From Paenibacillus sp. (GTDB lineage: Bacteria; Bacillota; Bacilli; Paenibacillales; Paenibacillaceae), in NCBI GenBank assembly GCA_031254035.1, contig JAIRVF010000127.1, positions 30,402 to 94,401 on the forward strand: a stretch of 64,000 bases of DNA, read 5' to 3'. The translations under genes were made by a program, and so were the position numbers. Below the pieces are notes generated by a model. The model was not told the DNA's origin and ran no database searches. It saw only the letters and a program-made list of their open reading frames with translations. Positions 24,647 to 33,832 of this stretch are shown in pieces. Numbering within the stretch: the first letter of the stretch is position 1; each line of letters starts with the position of its first letter.

Positions 24647-26242
24647 CTAGCTTGGCTCATGTTCGGTTCTAGGCAAGACTGCTGGAATACGATCATTCTG
24701 CTCATGCTCAGTCTCTCCACTGGGGCGTATATGCCGAAGCAAGGCTACTGCGAAGATCGCTACTCCGATCAAGAGAACGGCGCTGATCATCGAAACCATG
24801 TTCAATCCGCTGTTAAACGCATTCCGCGCCGAGGTTAGCAAAGCTGATCCGAGCGAATTAGGAAGGTTCTGAGCTGCTTCTAAAGCGCCGACAAGCGAAT
24901 CACGGACAGCTAGGGCCGCTTCGAAAGGAACCATAGCGGGTATGGTGCCGGAAATCTGGTTGCGGTATACAGCAGTGCCGATACTCCCCAGAACGGCGAT
25001 CCCGAGTGCGAAGCCGACTTCGACGCTAGTTTGCGATAGTGCGCCTGCCGAACCAGCTTTCTCGGGTGGTGCAGATCCGACGATCATATCGGAAGTTAAG
25101 GTCATGAGCGGACCTGCGCCAAAGTTCGTAAGCGCGTAACCGACCACCAAACTGGTAAGGCTAGCAGTTGCATTGATCTGGGTAAGTAACAGTAGACCCG
25201 TCACCGAAAAAAACAGTCCAATTCCGATCAGGTATGCCGGACGGATTCGGCGCGCGATGAGTGGGGATAGCAGGAAACTGGTCATTTGCACCGCCACCGC
25301 GGGAAGCATCCACAAAGCGGCTCTGAGTGGAGTCAACCCTTCGACCAGCTGGAGATATTGCGTAACCAAGAACATGATCACACCCATGAGGAAGGTACCA
25401 AAAAATTGGCCGCCCATTGCAGTGCTTATAGTACGGTTGGTAAGCAGGCGCAGATCAAGCAATGGACTTGCGAGTTTACGTTGACGTTGTACGAATCCCA
25501 GACCAAACACGCATCCGACCACAATAGCCATCATGTTCATGGGCTGTAAACCATTCTTGGCCAGTTCCTTGATGCCATACACAGCTGGCAAAATCGCTGC
25601 AAGAGACAAGCTGACACTAGCCAGGTCCAAACGACCTGCATTGGTATTGCGATATTCGGGCAGCAGGATCGGACCAAGTATGAGCAGTAGTAGCATGACA
25701 GGTACACCGACCAGGAACACCGATCCCCACCAAAAGTTCTCCAGCATCATACCACCGACCACAGGGCCGATAGCAGACCCACCCATAGCGCCTGCCATCC
25801 AGATGCTTATGGCGAGACCCCTTTGCTTTGGATTCTGGAACATATTGCTGATTAAAGCCAGCGTTGATGGCACCAAGGTTGCTCCAGCTATTCCAAGTAT
25901 AGCGCGGGACGCAATCAACATTCCGGGACTTGTGGAGAACGCGGCAGTCACAGAAGCGATCCCAAACACGGCTGCCCCCATCAATAGCACTTTACGACGT
26001 CCAATGCGATCTCCCAAGGTCCCCATCGTAATTAAAAATCCCGTCAGCATAAACCCATAGATATCCATGATCCATAATTGTTCAACGCTTCCAGCACCTA
26101 AATCTGCGCTCAGATACGGTAGCGCCAGGACCAGTACAAAAATATCGATGGATACGAGCAGACCGGTCAGAACCAACACACTCAGTCCAACCCACTCTTT
26201 TGTACCCGCTTGTTTATCGTTGCCCGTCATGATGTTAGTCAT
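24647..26242 (-). CDS. MFS transporter, DHA2 (14-helix) family
   Basis: A 531-residue permease with about 14 hydrophobic segments. It has the motif-A loop LGDRIGRRKVLLMG near residue 85 and motif C-like GGSAIGPVVGG near 156, typical of QacA/SmvA-type drug:H+ antiporters. ATG 26242 overlaps the SRPBCC stop (26235) by 8 bp, so the two are coupled. The frame could begin at TTG 26254 or ATG 26230. Last gene of the MerR operon and probably its induced efflux pump. Confidence 0.9.
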   Translation of the reverse strand: MTNIMTGNDKQAGTKEWVGLSVLVLTGLLVSIDIFVLVLALPYLSADLGAGSVEQLWIMDIYGFMLTGFLITMGTLGDRIGRRKVLLMGAAVFGIASVTAAFSTSPGMLIASRAILGIAGATLVPSTLALISNMFQNPKQRGLAISIWMAGAMGGSAIGPVVGGMMLENFWWGSVFLVGVPVMLLLLILGPILLPEYRNTNAGRLDLASVSLSLAAILPAVYGIKELAKNGLQPMNMMAIVVGCVFGLGFVQRQRKLASPLLDLRLLTNRTISTAMGGQFFGTFLMGVIMFLVTQYLQLVEGLTPLRAALWMLPAVAVQMTSFLLSPLIARRIRPAYLIGIGLFFSVTGLLLLTQINATASLTSLVVGYALTNFGAGPLMTLTSDMIVGSAPPEKAGSAGALSQTSVEVGFALGIAVLGSIGTAVYRNQISGTIPAMVPFEAALAVRDSLVGALEAAQNLPNSLGSALLTSARNAFNSGLNMVSMISAVLLIGVAIFAVALLRHIRPSGETEHEQNDRIPAVLPRTEHEPS

Positions 26243-26699
26243 TACTTTTTCCAATCGTAGACTTGTTCAGCAGCTCCTCGCCCAGTTTGTCCAAAAAGAT
26301 CTTCGTTCCATGTTCACGTTGGGCTGCCGTATCATGGCCATCAAGGAGGGCACATTGCTCCGTGTAGATAAGCTGAGTACCACCTTCTGATTGCTTGAAC
26401 TCCACCGTGGTTACGGATATCGACATCCGTGTTTCGTTCATGTCCAAAGTGTAGGTATACACGATACGTTCATCAGGCACAATCTCTTGATAGCAAGCAT
26501 CAAAGGTGAAGACAGGCCCTCCGGAAGGACCACCTTGATTGTACTCTCGCCCACCCACCCGAAAATCGAATGATTCGGCCTTCGGGAACCACTTTGCCTT
26601 AGCCTCTGGATCCGACCAAGCGGCAAATACCTTTGCCGGCTGGGCATCATAGTTCCTTTCGATAACAAAAGTGTCGTGCGTTGCAAAATGTTTGTTCAT
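26235..26699 (-). CDS. SRPBCC (AHSA1-like) domain protein
   Basis: A 154-residue START/Bet v1-type fold: IERNYDAQPAKVFAAWSDPEAKAKWFP near residues 12-38, YTYTLDMNE near 83 and EQCALLDGHD near 114 are typical of the AHSA1 subgroup. These bind hydrophobic ligands; in MerR/efflux operons they may bind the inducing compound. ATG 26699 follows AAAGGAGG at 8 nt. Second gene of an operon with MerR upstream and MFS downstream. Confidence 0.87.
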   Translation of the reverse strand: MNKHFATHDTFVIERNYDAQPAKVFAAWSDPEAKAKWFPKAESFDFRVGGREYNQGGPSGGPVFTFDACYQEIVPDERIVYTYTLDMNETRMSISVTTVEFKQSEGGTQLIYTEQCALLDGHDTAAQREHGTKIFLDKLGEELLNKSTIGKSND

Positions 26700-26726
26700 C
26701 AATCTTTCCTCCTTTAAATTGGATCA

Positions 26727-27215
26727 CTAAGAAAGCTTGTCAAGGAAATCCCCAAGCATGTCGAAGTGCCGCTCCATATTTGTGCGACGTTCCGCAAAAA
26801 AATTTTCATGGCTCTTTTTTATTACGCCTAATAGTTTGGTAAAATTCTCAACAGTCAATGGTTCTTCCATCACCATCAGGTCCGATACATTTTGTAATTC
26901 TCTTAAAAGCTTCTGCTGAATTCGGATACTTTCTTTAAGTCGATGTATTTGAAGCGAAACAACTTCGAGTGGATTGTAATTGTCATCCGATAGGATCGAT
27001 TTAATTTCATCAAGTGATAAACCGAGATCCTTTAATGCCAATATTTGTTGCAACCGTGAAAGGTCTGATTCGATATATAATCTGTATCCTGAATTCGAAT
27101 ATCCAGATGGTGAAAACAACCCAATTTGATCATAATACCGTAAGGTTCGAACAGTTAACCCTGTTAAATTGGCTAGTTCCCCAACTTGCCAATTTTTTTT
27201 ATCTTCAATGATCAT
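26727..27215 (-). CDS. MerR family transcriptional regulator
   Basis: A 162-residue activator with the MerR winged helix WQVGELANLTGLTVRTLRYYD near residues 9-29 and the YSNSGYRLY wing near 38. A coiled-coil dimerisation helix follows and the C-terminal part is not Cys-rich, so a metal sensor is unlikely; it looks like a drug or small-molecule sensor. Its own promoter has a 19-bp spacer with a central dyad, so it activates the whole operon including itself. ATG 27215 is close to a GAGGGG site. Confidence 0.9.
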   Translation of the reverse strand: MIIEDKKNWQVGELANLTGLTVRTLRYYDQIGLFSPSGYSNSGYRLYIESDLSRLQQILALKDLGLSLDEIKSILSDDNYNPLEVVSLQIHRLKESIRIQQKLLRELQNVSDLMVMEEPLTVENFTKLLGVIKKSHENFFAERRTNMERHFDMLGDFLDKLS

Positions 27216-27253
27216 CCCCTCATTTCGCGCGACCGATTTTTACCGGTGATCTA

Positions 27254-27284
27254 AATATATACCATTACGTCACGTAAGGCTCAA
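27254..27284 (-). promoter_or_regulatory. MerR-type promoter: 19-bp spacer with central palindrome
   Basis: On the minus strand TTGAGC (27284-27279) and TATATT (27259-27254) are 19 bp apart. The palindrome TTACGTGACGTAA (27265-27277) fills the middle of the spacer. Overlong spacer plus dyad is the signature of promoters activated by MerR proteins through DNA twisting. Confidence 0.75.
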
Positions 27285-27426
27285 GTGAGAATGTAAAAAT
27301 AATCAGATATTCGCCAAGAGACCTTTTACAAAAAACGTTTACGTTACTTTAGGAGGAACTATCTCCCAAATGTCGAATAATACAAATATTTGCAAATTTA
27401 TCACCTTACAAAAGAGGGGTTCGAAC

Positions 27427-29403
27427 ATGAAACTAAGAAGAATGCTGTATTTCGCCACACTTGGCGCCTGTTTCCTTGGCGTTAGCACAATCTTCGGAGG
27501 CAACGTCGTCTCTGCCGCCGGAGATCAGCAACTGCAAATCAAGGATATTGTCGGCAAAAACACGCTCCTGATGAGCGACGGGTCAATGTGGTCCATGATT
27601 GACGGCAGCCGGACGGTTTATACGAAAGGTTCCATTGAAGCCATCTCCGGCGATATATACAGAGGAAACGGCATCAACCGGGACGGAAGCTTGGTTGAAT
27701 GGAGCTTTGGACAGCCCCATCCCGTCGAAGGTACCACAGGGGTTAAACAGGTGGCTGGCCCTTATTATTGGCTGAAAAAGGATGGCACCGTCTGGAGCGG
27801 CGACAAACAGCAAAAAAACCTGAACGGCATTTTGCAAATTGCCTATGGAGCTAAGGAATTCGCAGCCTTGGCCCAAAATGGAGATCTGCTGATCCAAGAT
27901 TGGAATAAGGCAGATAAATATAAAAAATTCGGTACTGTGGCCGATCCCGCTTCAGTCAAAGCCATGGTGGTGCATCGCGACCGTGCCGCCCTACTTTTCA
28001 ACAACGGTGAAGTTGTTGTTTATGAGGGTTCGAATTTTGATGATAGCGGGAAGATTATTCCCGTCACCATTGTGCAGGATGCGGTTCATATCACATACGT
28101 TTCTTCCCATCCCACCGATGTGTTAATCGTAACGCGGAAAGACGGAAGCGTGTGGTTAACAGGGGAATATACCAACCGCTGGAAGCTTGCGAAACAGGCG
28201 CCCGGCCTAAGCAACGTGGTAAAAACCGCAATCGATGTCGATTCGGATAAGCTTTCCGAAGGTTTTTATGCGCAGCGCAGTGACGGCACATGGGTGTTCA
28301 GCAAAGATGATGAAGTTAAGCCGATAGATGTGCCTGCCGTCAAGAATGTGGCCATGGCGGTTTCGGACAAAACCCCATACGTCGGGGATGCCCTCAAAGT
28401 GGATATCCAGGAAACGTACACAAATGGAGCCAAAATCAAAGTACCAGTCCAAGAAGCCAAAATCGATATGGACAAACCATACCTGCTCAAATCCCAGCCC
28501 GATGGCACTTTGAAAGCGGCGGGTGTTGGCGAAACAAAGTTGACAGTTACTTCAGGCAGCGCCACCGCAAGCGTAACCGTATCCGTCAATCTGCGTGACC
28601 CATTAAAATATGCCAAACAAGTAAAGGGCACCGTATTCCTTCCGGTAAAACCTGTATTCAAAGCGCTGGGCGGCAGCGCAACCGTCTCAGGCGGCGAATG
28701 GAATGTAGCGTTTGGAGATGCTTCGCTAACATTCAAAACTGGGAGTTCCACGGCCCAATTTAGCGGCAAAGACATCCCATTAAAGGCATCACCGTTTGCG
28801 GAAAACGGGGAAACCTATATCCCTGCCTCCATGTTAGGCGATGTGCTAGGAGCCAAAGTCAACTGGGATACGCAGTGGAAACAGGCGGACATCAGCTTTG
28901 GCAATGCTAAGATGACAGTCGTATCCGCGGAAACCGCGGGATTAATCAAGAAAGCAATGCAGGGCAGTCTAGCCAAATTTATTGGAAAAACGTACTGGGT
29001 GAATGATTTTGATGTCTGGGAACGCTTCTCGAAGGTAACCGTAACCGACATTCTTCCGACGGATACGGGCAGCTTCGTGATCGTCTTCAAATCCGCTGCG
29101 GGTCAAACCCTTAAAAGTTATTCCATGAATTCTTCCGAAGTAATAAAGGTGTTTACAGACTCCAGTTATTTTTTACATTATGATCCTTATAAAAAATACA
29201 ACTGGTCTTCATCCGTCTGGAAACAGATCAAAGCTGGGAAGATATCGCTGGGCATGAACAAAGAGCAGGTCCTGTTCTCCTGGGGAGATCCAATTGCCAA
29301 GAATACACAGTCAGCAAACGGCACCATCATTGAAACATGGGGTTACGGCAATTATGATGTCGTTTCATTCATCAACGGCAAGGTAACCTTGATTATGGAA
29401 TAG
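27427..29403 (+). CDS. Secreted stalk-domain (copper amine oxidase N-terminal-like) protein
   Basis: A 658-residue secreted protein. Signal peptide: MKLRRMLYFATLGACFLGVS to about AAG near residue 31. Residues 35-290 look like beta-propeller (RCC1-like) repeats with recurrent DGS/W motifs (LMSDGSMWSM, KKDGTVWSG, RKDGSVWLTG, RSDGTWVFS). Next come a Big-like strand region, then a stalk domain near 395-500 (KGTVFLPVKPVFKALGG and ETYIPASMLGDVLGAKVNW). The C-terminal ISLGMNKEQVLFSWGDP resembles an SmpA/OmlA-type end. The site GAGGGG before ATG 27427 decides the start; ATG 27370 follows AGGAGG only at 13 nt. Likely wall-associated, function unknown. Confidence 0.82.
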   Translation: MKLRRMLYFATLGACFLGVSTIFGGNVVSAAGDQQLQIKDIVGKNTLLMSDGSMWSMIDGSRTVYTKGSIEAISGDIYRGNGINRDGSLVEWSFGQPHPVEGTTGVKQVAGPYYWLKKDGTVWSGDKQQKNLNGILQIAYGAKEFAALAQNGDLLIQDWNKADKYKKFGTVADPASVKAMVVHRDRAALLFNNGEVVVYEGSNFDDSGKIIPVTIVQDAVHITYVSSHPTDVLIVTRKDGSVWLTGEYTNRWKLAKQAPGLSNVVKTAIDVDSDKLSEGFYAQRSDGTWVFSKDDEVKPIDVPAVKNVAMAVSDKTPYVGDALKVDIQETYTNGAKIKVPVQEAKIDMDKPYLLKSQPDGTLKAAGVGETKLTVTSGSATASVTVSVNLRDPLKYAKQVKGTVFLPVKPVFKALGGSATVSGGEWNVAFGDASLTFKTGSSTAQFSGKDIPLKASPFAENGETYIPASMLGDVLGAKVNWDTQWKQADISFGNAKMTVVSAETAGLIKKAMQGSLAKFIGKTYWVNDFDVWERFSKVTVTDILPTDTGSFVIVFKSAAGQTLKSYSMNSSEVIKVFTDSSYFLHYDPYKKYNWSSSVWKQIKAGKISLGMNKEQVLFSWGDPIAKNTQSANGTIIETWGYGNYDVVSFINGKVTLIME

Positions 29404-29440
29404 TTCCTAAACCGGAATTCAATCACTTGGAATCACTTAA

Positions 29441-29480
29441 AGCAAAAGCCTTCAGACCAATGATCTGGTCTGAAGGCAAC
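29441..29480 (-). terminator. Terminator of the AT-rich biosynthetic operon, minus strand
   Basis: GCCTTCAGACCA (29448-29459) and TGGTCTGAAGGC (29466-29477) are perfect inverses. On the minus strand TTTTGCTTT follows. It closes the long operon and also lies after the plus-strand gene. Confidence 0.75.
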
Positions 29481-29539
29481 GTGTCAAAAGATAGCCTTGA
29501 ACTTCAGAGGAGGCGGCATATATGGGGAAATTAGATTTT

Positions 29540-30076
29540 TCAACGATTGCTAAATTTAAACTTTTTAAAACTTGGAATTTTGATCTTACTCACCATTAGA
29601 TAGTTAAGCAATAAAAGAATAATCGAAACAGTAATAACTCCAAAATAAGTCGATAAAAATGAAATAATAGCAAGTATACTTCCTGCAGCGGTGATTGGGA
29701 CTCCAGAAAAATAATATAACGTTTCTTCCGAAGTCGTAATATTAAAACGGGCTAATCTGTATGCTCCAAACATAGGAAACAAGCAAGTGAAAATTAATCC
29801 AATAAATCCATATTCGGAAAACCAAATATGATAAACGACAAATGCAGGTGCAACACCGAAAGTAATTAAATCTGCAAGTGAATCTAGTTCAATACCTAAA
29901 TCTGATGTTACCTTTAAAAGTCTCGCCATTCTCCCATCCATGCAATCCAAGATAACTCCAATTATGATTAAAACTAAGGCTTGTTTCGTTTTGCCCTCTG
30001 TACTCAATCCAATTGCCATAAGTCCACAGAATAAGTTCATAAAAGTAAATAGATTGGGGATGTTTGACCTAATCAT
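29540..30076 (-). CDS. pssA: CDP-alcohol phosphatidyltransferase (phosphatidylserine synthase-like)
   Basis: A 178-residue membrane enzyme with about five hydrophobic helices and the family motif D-G-x2-A-R-x8-G-x3-D-x3-D, here DGRMARLLKVTSDLGIELDSLAD near residues 47-69. It transfers a CDP-activated lipid head to serine or another alcohol. The pssA name is based on similarity in length and motif only. ATG 30076 follows GAAGAGGAG; a TTG at 30094 is less likely. It is the last gene of the AT-rich operon, 36 bp after the MFS gene. Its presence may mean the product is lipid-linked, or it may be an independent passenger. Confidence 0.82.
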   Translation of the reverse strand: MIRSNIPNLFTFMNLFCGLMAIGLSTEGKTKQALVLIIIGVILDCMDGRMARLLKVTSDLGIELDSLADLITFGVAPAFVVYHIWFSEYGFIGLIFTCLFPMFGAYRLARFNITTSEETLYYFSGVPITAAGSILAIISFLSTYFGVITVSIILLLLNYLMVSKIKIPSFKKFKFSNR

Positions 30077-30112
30077 GTATTTACTCCTCTTCAATCAATT
30101 ATTTCAAACTGA

Positions 30113-31378
30113 TTACATTTTGAATACTGATTCCTCTTTAGTTGAAGTACCTTTTAGTTGAGGTAATATAATAGCGATAATTGATATCCCGAGTATTCCT
30201 ACACTTGTAATGATTATTAGCATGACCCATTGAGACATATATGAACCAATTATCAAAAAAAGTCCACTAAATAACATGGCTAACCTAAATACAAGACCAT
30301 TTACCGCCATGTAACTACTTCGTTTTTCATTGGGTATAATGTTAATTAGCATTTTTTGCCGAATTGGCATAAAAATAATTTCGCCAAATGTCGCAATCGC
30401 CATCATAATTAATAAGAAAATTGGATTTATACCTACGACCATGTAGCTATATCCTGCTACATAAGCCAGTAATCCAGAAAACATAAAAAACGTATCATTA
30501 TTTCTTTTCAACATTTTGCTGATTGGTAAAGAGAGACAAACGATTACAAGAGTATTCAAAGTAATTAAATACCCCGTCATCTTATATCCATCTACGATAA
30601 AACCAGCTGTGGTATTTTGCATATCATGATTAAGTCTTACGGATATGTAATTTGTTAAATTTAACTCCATGGATACAATAAAAATGGACGATACAGCATA
30701 TAACATAAATACATGATCACGAAATACTTGTGCATAATTCATTATGACTGATTTAAAAAATTGAATTATAGAAGAACGCTCGCCATCGGATTTCTTTTTA
30801 AGTGGGAATAATGACTCACTAATAAAAAATCTGGTGACGAATAATGATATTACAAATATAAAAGCAATAATACCGAAAAGCGGCAACTTATATTTTGAGA
30901 AAATAAAAGCGCCGACAATACCAGAAATGGAACTAGAAAGATTCCCTGTCCAGTACGTAATTTGGTAAAGCTTTTTTCGAACTTTATCATCTGTAACATC
31001 GATCAACATGGCGTCCGAAGCCGGTTTGCTCAATCCCCAACAAGCATTAACAAGCAGGGTAGCGGGCAATAATAAATACTCCATATGAACCCATGGGGAT
31101 ATTACCAGAGCCATAATTGCATACGATACGGCACATAATAATTCGGATATTAACAACATAGGCTTTCGGCCTACAACATCAGCATAATATCCGCCTACCA
31201 ATGAAAAGATAATCGCGACTATAACATTGCATATCGTTGAAACTCCCGCTATTTGAGCACCAAACAAGTTAGTAAAATAAATGGCTGTAAAAGGAATAAC
31301 CATATTATTAGACGTGTTTAACACAAAATTAATGATTATTCTAATTTTGACATTGGGATGTAATGTTTTAAACGACAC
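30113..31378 (-). CDS. MFS transporter (12-helix)
   Basis: A 421-residue permease with about 12 hydrophobic helices and a central loop near residues 190-215 rich in Lys/Ser. The motif-A loop YADVVGRKPMLL is near residue 63. It lies in the operon between the ATP-grasp gene (stop at 31388, 9 bp before the GTG start) and the phosphatidyltransferase. GTG 31378 follows GGTGAGG. Probably the exporter of the product, or a self-resistance pump; substrate inferred from context only. Confidence 0.88.
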   Translation of the reverse strand: MSFKTLHPNVKIRIIINFVLNTSNNMVIPFTAIYFTNLFGAQIAGVSTICNVIVAIIFSLVGGYYADVVGRKPMLLISELLCAVSYAIMALVISPWVHMEYLLLPATLLVNACWGLSKPASDAMLIDVTDDKVRKKLYQITYWTGNLSSSISGIVGAFIFSKYKLPLFGIIAFIFVISLFVTRFFISESLFPLKKKSDGERSSIIQFFKSVIMNYAQVFRDHVFMLYAVSSIFIVSMELNLTNYISVRLNHDMQNTTAGFIVDGYKMTGYLITLNTLVIVCLSLPISKMLKRNNDTFFMFSGLLAYVAGYSYMVVGINPIFLLIMMAIATFGEIIFMPIRQKMLINIIPNEKRSSYMAVNGLVFRLAMLFSGLFLIIGSYMSQWVMLIIITSVGILGISIIAIILPQLKGTSTKEESVFKM

Positions 31379-31387
31379 TTGTTTGCC

Positions 31388-32584
31388 TCACCCCCATTTA
31401 CACGATTCAGTAAACCAATTAAATAGTATTCCTAATCGTTCCTTAACTTCTATTTCGCTTTGTCCTTTTAAAATCATAATTGCAATATTATCAACACTTG
31501 AGCCAGCACCTTCATATTTTTTTCCTGTTACCCCAGAAATAAAATAATCACAAACCCAATCATAAGGAACAGATTCAGGCAATTCCAGCAAAATTCCTGT
31601 CTTTGGTGGAACTATCAAAAATGCTGTTTGTGCGATTGGTGCTTGAATATCAGGAATTACAATATCCAAATTACACTGACTTCTAACCCATAACATATTT
31701 ATATTAATTCCAAAGGCGTGCTCGAGGGACTCCCTTATTCTCCCACCACCAGAACGACTTGCAATTTCGCAGAGAATTAAATTGTCATCTGGGGTGTAAA
31801 AAGTCTCCACATGAAAGGTTGTATAGGATGGTGATGGTAAAGCAGTTATTACGGATTTTGTAAATTGCTGTAGACGTTTATAGAGTGGATTATTTACCTC
31901 CAACAGGGTACTTCCACAATACTTCCCATCCCTATATGATAAGCAGCCATTAATATATTTTGATGGCCAAGAAAATACGATTTGACCATTTACAACAAGA
32001 CCATCTACATGATACATATCACCATCAATAAATTGTTCTACTTCTATGCAATCACTAATGCCAATCTTTAGAAACTCCGATAGTTCATAATCATTATTAA
32101 TAATGGTGACGCCATTAGAACCACTACCGGAAATTGGCTTAATAACCACAGGATATTGATTTGTTGAGATAAAGTCTAATAGTTCTAATGGGGTTTTCAC
32201 TTCTAAAAAATTGGGGACAGGCACATTTCCTTCTTTTAAAAGTTGTTTCATAAGGACCTTATTACGAAATGAATTAGCACTGAATAAATCCTGCCCCTCT
32301 ATTCCCATTGCATCGCGCAGTCTTCCAGCTCTTACAATATCGCATTCTGATGTGGCAATAACTCGTTTGAAATTGTGGAGCTTATTTAGTTCGATAGCTC
32401 TTTTCTCCACATTCCCATTATTTTCGTAGTTATCAAATGCTTCTACATATTCATACTTACCGTTTTGAAATTGGTGAGCTACTTCAGTTGTTGTTAAAAT
32501 AACTAATTTTTCATTTAAATCCTCCAACCATAGATCGTATGGAGAATTGGAACGCGCGTTCTTGTTTAATATTAAGATACTCAT
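31388..32584 (-). CDS. ATP-grasp ligase (carbamoyl-phosphate-synthase/BacD fold), copy A
   Basis: A 398-residue ATP-grasp protein. The order is a pre-ATP-grasp Rossmann part (to about residue 105), the FRNKVLMKQLL helix near 106, the ATP-binding strand PVVIKPISGSGSNGV near 144-158 and the metal-ligand strand LILCEIASRSGGGRI near 270-285. Such enzymes activate a carboxylate as acyl phosphate and couple it to an amine, as in amino-acid ligases. It resembles the ligase at 41051 closely (same FRNK/YRNK, GDMYHxDGxVV and CEIASR blocks), so the two are paralogues. It starts at ATG 32584; AT-rich codon use throughout. Confidence 0.88.
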   Translation of the reverse strand: MSILILNKNARSNSPYDLWLEDLNEKLVILTTTEVAHQFQNGKYEYVEAFDNYENNGNVEKRAIELNKLHNFKRVIATSECDIVRAGRLRDAMGIEGQDLFSANSFRNKVLMKQLLKEGNVPVPNFLEVKTPLELLDFISTNQYPVVIKPISGSGSNGVTIINNDYELSEFLKIGISDCIEVEQFIDGDMYHVDGLVVNGQIVFSWPSKYINGCLSYRDGKYCGSTLLEVNNPLYKRLQQFTKSVITALPSPSYTTFHVETFYTPDDNLILCEIASRSGGGRIRESLEHAFGININMLWVRSQCNLDIVIPDIQAPIAQTAFLIVPPKTGILLELPESVPYDWVCDYFISGVTGKKYEGAGSSVDNIAIMILKGQSEIEVKERLGILFNWFTESCKWG

Positions 32585-32609
32585 CTAGTTCCTCCAAGTG
32601 ATATAATTA

Positions 32610-33791
32610 TTATAGTTGTTTTAAGAAATAACTCTCTAGCTTACCTTGCAATAGCAAAATATCTTCTTCTTCAACGCCAAGGAAAACTCTAAAACAATCA
32701 CTATATTTTGGGCTGAATGCACTTCCAGGAGCAACCGCGACACCAGACTTGGCTAATAGTTCCATAACATCCATTATATACCCTTCCCTCACTCTTGGAA
32801 ATAGAAATAGTCCTCCCTCTGGACTCTTTACTTCCAACGCTGGAATTATGGAAAGAATCTGGGCATAGTTATTTGCTCTCTTTCGGTATTTCTCTACCGC
32901 GCTTTGAACGAAATCTTCGTACAAGTGATCTCTGTGATTAAGGAATCGATAAAGTACTTTCTGCATTAGACTATTTGGATACATAAAAGTGTATAGTTGT
33001 GATTTTTTTAATTGATCGATAAAGTCCTTAGAACCTGTTACATATCCGCAACGGAGCCCTGTTAAGCCCAAATTTTTAGAAAAAGATTGAACTGAAATAT
33101 AATTTGGTAAGTTGGTTATTTCTTGCTCGGACTCGCTTGTATAATTGAAATCAACAGTAACATCATCTGATATGAACCATACATTAAATTCATTACAAAT
33201 TTTGATCATTTCGTTGATAATATGCGTTGGGATAACCTTTCCCAAAGGATTAAGTGGTGAATTGATTACCAAAGCTTTTATCCCATTTTGTATGTGATAT
33301 CGTACTTCGGTGAGCAATTGGTTCCAATCATCACATTCTGAAAAAGAGTACTCAAGATTAACCGGAATACCTTGGCAGTTTCTTATTATTTTGGGTAGGT
33401 ATTCCCAACTGGGATCTTGGATCAATACTTTGTCATTTGAATTAAGAATGGTCTTTAATGAAAGAAATAGCCCCGAACACCCCCCAGAACTCACAAGAAT
33501 GTTGTTGTAATTTATTTCCTCACAGTATCTTGTATTGGTTATTTCAGCTAAAGATGTGCGTAACTCTTCAAATCCTGCTATGGGAGAATAATTCATAATG
33601 GACTTGTCAGCAAGAAGCTCCGTGGAAGAAAGCATCTCCTTTAATTCAGATGGAAAATGTGACGGGTCACCCCCAGAATATTTTTTTACTTTCTCCCCTT
33701 TTCTCTCCATTTCAGAAGCCATCTCATTGAGAAATGCTATTTGTGATAATTCTTGATTTACAACCCTATATGAATAACTTAACGTGGACAT
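32610..33791 (-). CDS. PLP-dependent aminotransferase, class I/II fold
   Basis: A 393-residue fold-type I aminotransferase. Seen: SSGGCSGLFLSLKTIL near residues 100-115 (cofactor phosphate loop), NSPLNPLGKVI near 172 (the N-P substrate Asn), DDVTVDF near 206 (cofactor-contact Asp), SFSKNLGLTGLRCGY near 230-244 with the Schiff-base Lys, and the C-terminal R at FRVFLG for the substrate carboxylate. It would transaminate a keto-acid or aldehyde intermediate of the cluster. Not of the DegT sugar-aminotransferase fold. It is 26 bp from the flanking ATP-grasp gene. Confidence 0.9.
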   Translation of the reverse strand: MSTLSYSYRVVNQELSQIAFLNEMASEMERKGEKVKKYSGGDPSHFPSELKEMLSSTELLADKSIMNYSPIAGFEELRTSLAEITNTRYCEEINYNNILVSSGGCSGLFLSLKTILNSNDKVLIQDPSWEYLPKIIRNCQGIPVNLEYSFSECDDWNQLLTEVRYHIQNGIKALVINSPLNPLGKVIPTHIINEMIKICNEFNVWFISDDVTVDFNYTSESEQEITNLPNYISVQSFSKNLGLTGLRCGYVTGSKDFIDQLKKSQLYTFMYPNSLMQKVLYRFLNHRDHLYEDFVQSAVEKYRKRANNYAQILSIIPALEVKSPEGGLFLFPRVREGYIMDVMELLAKSGVAVAPGSAFSPKYSDCFRVFLGVEEEDILLLQGKLESYFLKQL

Positions 33792-33832
33792 GTCCGTAGC
33801 TCCCTATTCTATTATTTTCTGATTCTTTATGT

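Noticed and set aside
27370-27426. Longer start of the stalk-domain protein at ATG 27370
   Set aside because: It would put a 19-residue polar stretch before the signal peptide, and the AGGAGG is 13 nt away; ATG 27427 has a site at proper distance.
29441-29480. Terminator for the plus-strand stalk-domain gene only
   Set aside because: The T run follows the stem on the minus strand, so it mainly ends the cluster operon; on the plus strand the stem is followed by AACGTG.
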